NCBI GenBank assembly: GCA_018303575.1
Contig: JAGVXW010000015.1
Span: forward strand, 1-22,205
Length of the DNA stretch: 22,205 nt
Direction of reading: 5' to 3'
DNA from: Candidatus Woesearchaeota archaeon
Lineage (GTDB): Archaea > Nanobdellota > Nanobdellia > Woesearchaeales > WJIZ01
Part shown: positions 13,720-18,218 of the stretch, one piece after another
How the letters are laid out: every line of letters starts with the position of its first letter
How positions within the stretch are numbered: the first letter of the stretch is position 1
Program-made: the position numbers and the translations under genes
Notes under the pieces: model-generated
Seen by the model: the letters and a program-made list of their open reading frames with translations, nothing else
Database searches by the model: none
What the model was told of the DNA's origin: nothing

Positions 13720-13841
13720 CCGAACACCTTGTCAAGGATGCCCAACATCGCGGCGCGCAGCCCCCTGAAGAAGAGCAGCGCCCAAATGAGCACGATCAGG
13801 GCGATGATCATGTACACGATTTTCATCTCGATCGCTTTCAC
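13716..13841 (-). CDS. 41-residue single-helix membrane peptide, GTG start
   Basis: A micro-gene between two larger members. GTG at 13841 overlaps the preceding TGA as GTGA, and the TGA at 13716-13718 overlaps the next ATG as ATGA, so the frame exactly fills the space. The product begins MKAIEMKIVYMIIALIVLIW, with KA before a helix of about 20 residues, and continues ALLFFRGLRAAMLGILDKVFG, a short amphipathic basic tail. The fit of both junctions and the class III-like leader make it a real gene in my view despite its length. It could be a minor pilin or an assembly peptide. Confidence 0.72.
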   Translation of the reverse strand: MKAIEMKIVYMIIALIVLIWALLFFRGLRAAMLGILDKVFG

Positions 13842-14842
13842 GAGTCTCTTGTTTGGACGTTGCATGCGTTCTTCACCTTGTCAAGAGGGGCGAGGATAAC
13901 TCCATTGGTGTTCGTTGGCGCGCCGGGGGTGTTGGACCATAAGGTGAGATGGATTAAGCTATTCCCGATAGAGGCCGACTGGGTGACGCGCGACGCGAAC
14001 ACGATGGCGTATGTCACAGCCCTTTTCTCTCCGTTCGCCCTGAAATTCTGGGGGTAGAGGGGCTCCGCCTCGTCAAAGCCCACAGTGCCGCCATCGAAAT
14101 AGACGTAATCAAGGTACGATTGGTAGTTCTTCTTTCCGACATAGCAGGAATAGCCGTTCCTTGCGCAGTTCCAGCCGGGATAGGCGATCTTTTCAGGATA
14201 CGATTGCGTTGGCAAGCAGTCGCCATTATGCGCCTCGCACGAGTTGTAGACGCTGCTGGGCATGCAGCACTGCTGCGCGTTTCCTTTCGAGTCCGGAGCG
14301 CAGGTCTTCAGCGCCTTGACGCGCCGCTCGTCCGCGTTGCAGGTCGGCTTGCAGAACCCGCCCTCGCTCCCGGCGCAACCGTCGCTCGTGTCAGCCACCT
14401 TGTAAGGAGTTGTTTTCAAATATTGGATGAGTTCACCCATGGGGATCGCCGTGCCCACATCCTTCTTGATGGTGAAAGTGTAGAGGATCATGCATTGCTT
14501 CTCGCTGTCCCAGAGATTGTTGTCACCGAAATAGCTCTCCTTGCTGCCCTTGAGGAAAATGTCCCACGTTTTGTCGATGTGCTGGCCAATGTCTTTCAAG
14601 ACATCTTCTTTCTTCTCCCCTTTTAGAGGAAGCGCCTCCAAATCAATGGTTCGGCACGCCCGCAAGGAGGCCCGGTTGACGGCATCATTTTCTGTCCCCT
14701 GCACGAACATGTTGACCGCCTTGCATGCTTCCTCGGCCGCTGCCTTTCCTGTTCTCTCAGCCGCGTCCGCAGTCACGTCTATGATGACATAAAATGCTGC
14801 AAGCATCAGGATGATGACGATGGAAATCTCCAGTACTCTCAT
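13838..14842 (-). CDS. Cys-rich single-pass surface protein (334 aa)
   Basis: Starts MRVLEISIVIILMLAAFYVI, a helix with a glutamate at position 5 but no [K/R][A/G] cleavage motif, so it may be an uncleaved anchor. A helical stalk follows (TADAAERTGKAAAEEACKAV). The centre, at about 170-260, is dense in cysteine: GCAGSEGGFCKPTC, LKTCAPDSKGNAQQCCMPS, NSCEAHNGDCLPT, NCARNGYSCYVG. The C-x-QQCC pattern resembles the end of the separate 15131-15403 protein (GQACCKKK). The C-terminal region (RAVTYAIVFASRVT onwards) looks beta-rich. ATG overlaps the stop of a 38-residue gene as ATGA. Function is unknown; a disulfide-stabilised adhesive or structural subunit is an inference. Confidence 0.78.
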   Translation of the reverse strand: MRVLEISIVIILMLAAFYVIIDVTADAAERTGKAAAEEACKAVNMFVQGTENDAVNRASLRACRTIDLEALPLKGEKKEDVLKDIGQHIDKTWDIFLKGSKESYFGDNNLWDSEKQCMILYTFTIKKDVGTAIPMGELIQYLKTTPYKVADTSDGCAGSEGGFCKPTCNADERRVKALKTCAPDSKGNAQQCCMPSSVYNSCEAHNGDCLPTQSYPEKIAYPGWNCARNGYSCYVGKKNYQSYLDYVYFDGGTVGFDEAEPLYPQNFRANGEKRAVTYAIVFASRVTQSASIGNSLIHLTLWSNTPGAPTNTNGVILAPLDKVKNACNVQTRDS

Positions 14843-14955
14843 GGGAACAGCATGCCTGAATTTTGTTTAACCGCGAGGAACACGATGATGCCTATGGCCA
14901 GGGTGAACAGGATGACAAGGATAATGCTCAGTGTCAGGCCTTCTGCGTGGTCCAA
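14839..14955 (-). CDS. 38-residue single-helix peptide, TTG start, first gene of ten-gene operon
   Basis: The frame begins at TTG (14955) within about two bases of the transcription start predicted from the TATA box at 14980-14987, so it would be read from a leaderless mRNA. It ends in TGA overlapping the next ATG (ATGA). The product is DHAEGLTLSIILVILFTLAI then a hydrophobic stretch and AVKQNSGMLFP: one membrane helix with an acidic start. No in-frame ATG or GTG is available. The exact overlap, the promoter spacing and the similarity in design to the 41-residue gene support it. The unusual start codon is the main doubt. Confidence 0.6.
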   Translation of the reverse strand: MDHAEGLTLSIILVILFTLAIGIIVFLAVKQNSGMLFP

Positions 14956-14979
14956 GGTAAGGGGAAAAGCGTATACTAG

Positions 14980-14987
14980 TATATAAA
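14980..14987 (-). promoter_or_regulatory. TATA box of the ten-gene pilin-like operon
   Basis: TTTATATA on the minus strand, in the context TTATTTATATACTAG, is a near-consensus archaeal TATA box. It predicts transcription starting near 14957, just before the TTG of the 38-residue gene. No other good promoter is seen until the RPA TATA box, so it probably drives all ten genes down to 8492. An opposite-strand reading (TATATAAATA) is possible. Confidence 0.6.
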
Positions 14988-15032
14988 TAATTCGCTATTT
15001 AAAGGGGGGCGGAAGCGATTACAGAGGAACGT

Positions 15033-15058
15033 ATTGAAAAAGTTAAAACTTTTTCAAT
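15033..15058. repeat. Perfect inverted repeat (hairpin 1) in intergenic region
   Basis: Arms ATTGAAAAAGT (15033-15043) and ACTTTTTCAAT (15048-15058) are perfectly complementary over 11 bases with a TAAA loop. It lies downstream of the 15131-15403 gene and upstream of the ten-gene operon promoter. The A/T runs would leave a T-tract on either strand, so a bidirectional terminator or processing signal is plausible. Confidence 0.6.
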
Positions 15059-15060
15059 CC

Positions 15061-15083
15061 CGAAAACTGCTGCGCAGTTTTCG
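15061..15083. repeat. Perfect inverted repeat (hairpin 2) in intergenic region
   Basis: Arms CGAAAACTGC (15061-15070) and GCAGTTTTCG (15074-15083) pair perfectly over 10 bases around a three-base TGC loop. It is two bases from hairpin 1. Two perfect stems side by side suggest a structured RNA or a terminator pair rather than chance. Confidence 0.6.
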
Positions 15084-15112
15084 TTATCCATCTGAATTTA
15101 ATGAAAAAGAAA

Positions 15113-15142
15113 ATTCAAGCTTATTCAAGCTTATTCAAGCTT
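15113..15142. repeat. Three tandem copies of a 10-bp repeat
   Basis: ATTCAAGCTT occurs three times without interruption (15113-15122, 15123-15132, 15133-15142). The third copy encodes the last residues (KLE) and stop of the 15131-15403 gene; the other two lie after its stop. On the minus strand a T-rich stretch follows (TTTTCTTTTTC), probably the terminator. Replication slippage at the 3' end is the simplest origin. Confidence 0.7.
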
Positions 15143-15403
15143 TTTCTTGCAGCACGCTTGACCTTCGTGGCCTGCCTCGTCTGAGAATTTGCCGTAGACT
15201 TGGACCTGTCCCGTACCGCATTCGGGAGCCCAGTCGCGCTCACCGTTGTCAAGTGCGCACTTCTGCCCCTGCTGGATGATATCGAGGTTCTTGCCGAACA
15301 GCGTGATCCTGCCGGTGAACACCATCACCAGCACGACAAGCACGATCAGGGCGATGGCTGCGACGATGATGGTATTGATGGAGATGCTCTGTGCCTTTCT
15401 CAT
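15131..15403 (-). CDS. Small class III pilin-like protein with CC motif (90 aa)
   Basis: Starts MRKAQSISINTIIVAAIALI. KA/Q followed by SISIN is close to the class III consensus Q-x-S-x-E-x3-L, and a helix follows to about residue 30. The exterior domain is small, about 55 residues, with QKCALDNGERDWAPECGTG and GQACCKKKLE, four cysteines that could form a knot. It is the only member transcribed alone: it has its own TATA box and palindrome upstream, and hairpins and T-runs downstream. Major pilins are often encoded this way so that they can be made in excess, which makes it the best candidate for a major subunit (inference). A ribosome site GAGG lies about 11 bases before ATG. Confidence 0.82.
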   Translation of the reverse strand: MRKAQSISINTIIVAAIALIVLVVLVMVFTGRITLFGKNLDIIQQGQKCALDNGERDWAPECGTGQVQVYGKFSDEAGHEGQACCKKKLE

Positions 15404-15408
15404 AGGTG

Positions 15409-15447
15409 GGCCTCTTTTACCTCATCCTAGAAGAGGCCATATTTAAA
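15409..15447 (-). promoter_or_regulatory. TATA box and 30-bp palindrome upstream of the 90-aa pilin-like gene
   Basis: TTTAAATA on the minus strand (15440-15447) is centred about 26 bases before a predicted transcription start near 15418. A perfect inverted repeat, GGCCTCTT (15409-15416) and AAGAGGCC (15431-15438), spans exactly from the TATA edge over the start of transcription. Its 14-base spacer gives a centre-to-centre arm distance of about two helical turns, so a dimeric repressor site fits better than an RNA hairpin. Confidence 0.5.
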
Positions 15448-15474
15448 CATTTCCAAAGCTTCAGCCTGTAGCAG

Positions 15475-16143
15475 TTAGCTGCAAATATGCAACCCCAGAT
15501 AAATCGTGCTCCCCGCGACCGGCAGTGGCTGCACCTTGAGCCGCCGGTTGCCCGTGCACGCTTGCCCTTGTGTCAGCAGCGTCAGCCGGCTCGTTGAGGG
15601 ACTCTGGGGGTTGCGGTAGACTTCAAAGTAATACTTGACTTTCCAAGTTTCGAACGTCCTGGCGAACAAATCCTGGTGCGCGAACTTGAGGAATTCGCAG
15701 GACTGCAGGTTGCTCCCCTGCGACTGGCATGTGATCCTGCCTTGCAGATCATAATAGTTGGCGCAGTCCTGGATGAGCGCCGCCATCGTCGCGTCCGAGC
15801 ACTCCGGAGCGTTCGTCTCCAGCATCGTGTTCAGGAAGTTCGCCGCGAGCTCGCTCTCCTGGAAGCTCTGCCTGGCGTCAGCCGGCTCGTTGAGGATGAC
15901 GAAGCGCACGACGAACAGGAAGGCCAAGCTCAACAGAATCACGACAATCGCCAGCCCCATCAGCTCCATCTGCGCTTTTTTGGATGGGGAAGCGGCAGAA
16001 TGTCGTAGGTAGCATTCTTTAGGCGCAGACGAGGTGGAGGATGCGGGTCGAACACTTTGGATCCGGGACGCTCCAGGATTCTCCCAGTCCCGGTAAGGGG
16101 CTTCATGCCCCTGTTTGCGCGCTGGCTGAGCGTAACCGGCCAT
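15475..16143 (-). CDS. Class III pilin-like protein with unusual 54-residue N-terminal extension
   Basis: The core is a standard member: SKKAQMELMGLAIVVILLSL, with KKA/Q and a membrane helix, then a helical stalk (DARQSFQESELAANFLNTML). An exterior domain carries cysteines (APECSDATM, LIQDCANYYD, GRITCQSQ, LQSCEFLKF, GQACTGNRR, GLHICS). The ATG at 16143 lies about 54 residues before KKAQ and is supported by a TAATG junction with the previous stop and by GAGGTG upstream. No ATG, GTG or TTG is close to KKAQ. The extension is polar, Pro/Ser/Arg-rich and encoded by DNA with several GC-rich stems. A class III leader this long would be exceptional. It may be an in-frame insertion. Its cysteine layout matches the upstream 155-residue neighbour, so the two are probably paralogues. 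Confidence 0.75.
   Translation of the reverse strand: MAGYAQPARKQGHEAPYRDWENPGASRIQSVRPASSTSSAPKECYLRHSAASPSKKAQMELMGLAIVVILLSLAFLFVVRFVILNEPADARQSFQESELAANFLNTMLETNAPECSDATMAALIQDCANYYDLQGRITCQSQGSNLQSCEFLKFAHQDLFARTFETWKVKYYFEVYRNPQSPSTSRLTLLTQGQACTGNRRLKVQPLPVAGSTIYLGLHICS
15966..16140. other. GC-rich stem-forming segment inside the pilin-like gene's 5' end
   Basis: The segment encoding the unusual extension folds well on paper. Stems are GGGGC/GCCCC around ATGAA (16097-16111), CCGGGAC/GTCCCGG with a 17-base loop that contains GGA/TCC, CCGGT/ACCGG enclosing the first stem, and CGCT/AGCG. This density of stems is unlike the coding sequence on either side. It looks like an inserted element or a gene-internal RNA structure. 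I could not fit a full tRNA cloverleaf. Confidence 0.35.
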
Positions 16144-16610
16144 TATGAATACACCTCAATCACCAGCACGCCGAAGGCCGTTGTGGAGCTGGCGGGGTCG
16201 AAGATCGCGACAGGAAAGAAGCTCGCCCGCTTGTTGTCTGCGTTGACCAAGGGTCTGGAGTACAGGGGGATTTCATCAGTGCCGGGATAGATTTTTTGGA
16301 GCGTGAGCGTCGCGTAGCCGAGCACGTCGAAATACTCCGGCTTTGCCAGTATCGCGGGAGCCGCCTGCGCCTTCAGATAATCAATGCAGTTCTCCTTGAC
16401 AATGTTCTGCTCCGAGCACTGCAATTCGGGCAGGGAGCCGGCGAGCTGCGCCACCTGGATGGCTGTAAGATCCTGGAACTCTTCTGCTTTCGTCGCGATG
16501 CTCTGCTTCGCCACCTGCGTGTAGAAGATGAAGCCGAGCGAGATGAGGATGAAGAAGATGAACAGGATGGCCACGGTTTCCATCATCTGCATCTGCCCTC
16601 TTTTTTCCAT
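16143..16610 (-). CDS. Class III pilin-like protein (155 aa)
   Basis: Starts MEKRGQMQMMETVAILFIFF, with RG/Q and a glutamate at mature position 6, near the class III consensus, then a helix to about residue 30 and a stalk helix (VAKQSIATKAEEFQDLTAIQ). The exterior domain has LQCSEQNIVKENCIDYLKA, two cysteines spaced as in the downstream gene (PECSDATMAALIQDCANYYD), and a beta-rich end (FGVLVIEVYS). ATG at 16610 follows GGAG and lies about 35 bases below a palindromic TATA box, so it heads a two-gene unit with the downstream gene (TAATG junction). Location at the cell surface is inferred. Confidence 0.82.
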   Translation of the reverse strand: MEKRGQMQMMETVAILFIFFILISLGFIFYTQVAKQSIATKAEEFQDLTAIQVAQLAGSLPELQCSEQNIVKENCIDYLKAQAAPAILAKPEYFDVLGYATLTLQKIYPGTDEIPLYSRPLVNADNKRASFFPVAIFDPASSTTAFGVLVIEVYS

Positions 16611-16638
16611 GTTTCTCCGCTCAGGATATCTCTTCTTT

Positions 16639-16652
16639 TTAATTATAATTAA
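16639..16652 (-). promoter_or_regulatory. Palindromic TATA element for the 155-aa pilin-like gene
   Basis: TTAATTATAATTAA is a perfect 14-base palindrome centred about 35 bases before the ATG at 16610. It predicts transcription starting near 16618 with a leader of about eight bases that includes GGAG. It is the only AT-rich element in the gap that follows the 331-residue gene. Confidence 0.5.
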
Positions 16653-16662
16653 ATCCTTCCTC

Positions 16663-16686
16663 TTAATGAAGTATGCTCTTCATTAA
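16663..16686 (-). terminator. Inverted repeat after the 331-aa gene, probable terminator
   Basis: Arms TTAATGAAG (16663-16671) and CTTCATTAA (16678-16686) are perfect over nine bases with a six-base loop. It lies 12 bases beyond the stop of the upstream gene and just before the next promoter. A transcript end is likely, though an operator is also possible. Confidence 0.4.
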
Positions 16687-16698
16687 ATATAGCAAGTT

Positions 16699-17694
16699 TC
16701 AATACAGCAATGCGCAGCTGTTCCTTTGCGCGTCGAAATTGCTGATGGACAGCGTCGTTGACAAGCCGGAGAGGTCAAAGGGTTGGGCGGTCGCGTAGGA
16801 AGCGAAGACGTTGCCGTCGAAGATTGTCTGGCAGGCGAGATCCGCGTGCGCGGCATACGACGAGGAGAGCGCTACAGCACGCTGCTCATAGATTGCCGCG
16901 ACGTTGCGCATCCTGACCAGGGCTTTGTCAATGCCGCACTGGTAATCCTCAATCGTGTCAGTGAAGATCGCACCGAGCGCCGCCGCTTTTCCATACGCCG
17001 TGACGCTTTGCCCTCCCAAGAGATGTGGCGCCGTCGAAGGATGGCTTTTCTGGTAGAACGTGAGCGTCACGCTGCCGTCCAGCTCGGTGCCTGACAGGGA
17101 AAGGGCGGTGAAATCCTCGCTCGCCAGGCTCCTGAAGGGCGCGACAGCCAGCGAGGGAACGTCATTGACGACAATAACTCTCACTTTATAGGTATTGGTG
17201 CTCACGAAGGGGGAAGGATTGAATTCCGGCTCAAGCTCCGGGGGAAAAGCGGCCCGGAGCTCCTTGAAGAGCGGATCATTCTCATCCCCGATGAAGACAT
17301 ACCGGATGTCCGGGCTTCCCAAGAGGAGGAAATTCGTCACGCGGAACGGCACGGCCCACGGCTCGGACCAGGCGACAAAGCTGCCTTTCTCGATGCGTGT
17401 CGGCGCGAACACGATCTTGTTCCTGATGCGCTTGCTCGCATCACTCTCCCCGACGCGGTAGCTGTCGCAGATGAAATGCACCGTCTGTGAAGGCAGCTGG
17501 AACCGCGTCACGGTGCTGCGCGCTACAGAAGAGCCGGTGAGCAAGGCGTCCAAATACGCCGACACAGTCACTGCCGAATTCTGCTCCGCCCTGTCCTTGA
17601 CCCATTTCACGACCCCGAAGAAGAACAGGAAGATGAGCGTCCCCGCTGCGAGGACAAGGATCCAGTTGAACTGCACTTCAATTTGCGCTTTCAT
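16699..17694 (-). CDS. Class III pilin-like protein (331 aa)
   Basis: Starts MKAQIEVQFNWILVLAAGTL. KA/Q with I-E-V is very close to the KGQISxE class III form, followed by a helix to about residue 28. The exterior region of about 290 residues has few cysteines (VHFICDSYR, DYQCGIDKA, DLACQTIFD, NSCALLY) and a long beta-rich middle (YKVRVIVVNDVPSLAVAPF, SGTELDGSVTLTFYQ). I recognise no enzymatic motif. It starts 20 bases after the preceding stop, in a gap taken up by the palindrome GGGCAT-C-ATGCCC (17702-17714). It is probably the third gene of the unit headed by the giant protein. Confidence 0.82.
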   Translation of the reverse strand: MKAQIEVQFNWILVLAAGTLIFLFFFGVVKWVKDRAEQNSAVTVSAYLDALLTGSSVARSTVTRFQLPSQTVHFICDSYRVGESDASKRIRNKIVFAPTRIEKGSFVAWSEPWAVPFRVTNFLLLGSPDIRYVFIGDENDPLFKELRAAFPPELEPEFNPSPFVSTNTYKVRVIVVNDVPSLAVAPFRSLASEDFTALSLSGTELDGSVTLTFYQKSHPSTAPHLLGGQSVTAYGKAAALGAIFTDTIEDYQCGIDKALVRMRNVAAIYEQRAVALSSSYAAHADLACQTIFDGNVFASYATAQPFDLSGLSTTLSISNFDAQRNSCALLY

Positions 17695-17701
17695 GAGGGT
17701 G

Positions 17702-17714
17702 GGGCATCATGCCC
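17702..17714. repeat. Short palindrome between the 167-aa and 331-aa genes
   Basis: GGGCAT and ATGCCC flank a single C and fill most of the 20-base gap between the two genes. No Shine-Dalgarno sequence is visible there, so the stem might tune translation of the downstream gene, or be a weak processing site. Confidence 0.35.
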
Positions 17715-18218
17715 TCAAGTCTCCGATTCTGAGATAACCACATGGTCTCCTTTTCCTTCAAGCCGCAGCGTCACCGTGCCGCGGACAAAGGGGAAGCATT
17801 GGAAGTTGCCCGCTGCCAGGCTCACGCTTCCGAGGGTATACGATTCAGCGACAGAGCCATCTTTGAGGATGAGGAAGGTGTTGGACGTCGGTTGATAATT
17901 GGACAGCGAATCGAGGATGAGCGGATACCCGGCGAATTGGGCATTCAGATCCGCGGTTGTATCGAACGCGTAATTGTTGACGAAGCACAGCTCCTGGTAC
18001 TCGGAGGTGAGCGAGAACTCCTTCACCTTCAGCGTGCCGTATTGCCCCGACACAGTTTTGATGGAGCTTTCCAGCTGCTGCCGGAATTGCAACGCTCCCA
18101 CTTCATCGGTCCGGTCGCGGAAGTCGCGGATGCTTCTGTATCCGAAGACGAGGATGACTGCCACAACCACGAGGGTGATGATGTAGAGGAACACTTGCCC
18201 GGCGATCTGCGCTCTCAT
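17715..18218 (-). CDS. Class III pilin-like protein (167 aa)
   Basis: Starts MRAQIAGQVFLYIITLVVVA, with RA/Q directly before a hydrophobic helix, the shortest form of the leader in this cluster. A stalk helix follows (RSIRDFRDRTDEVGALQFRQ). The exterior domain has two cysteines (QELCFVNNYAF, NFQCFPFVRG) and is beta-rich to its end (GTVTLRLEGKGDHVVI). The ATG at 18218 overlaps the stop of the giant protein by four bases (ATGA). An ATG four codons upstream would place residues before the leader and is less likely. Direct coupling to the giant protein suggests the two are made in fixed proportion. Confidence 0.82.
   Translation of the reverse strand: MRAQIAGQVFLYIITLVVVAVILVFGYRSIRDFRDRTDEVGALQFRQQLESSIKTVSGQYGTLKVKEFSLTSEYQELCFVNNYAFDTTADLNAQFAGYPLILDSLSNYQPTSNTFLILKDGSVAESYTLGSVSLAAGNFQCFPFVRGTVTLRLEGKGDHVVISESET

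Noticed and set aside
13770..15370. Recurring CACGATCAGGGCGATG-like strings
   Set aside because: They encode similar hydrophobic Ile/Ala/Val helices in neighbouring genes, so the likeness follows from composition rather than from a DNA repeat.
16020..16143. tRNA gene within the stem-rich segment
   Set aside because: TTCGACC and an A-box-like TACGCTCAG are present, but the acceptor and T stems do not pair properly and no complete cloverleaf forms.
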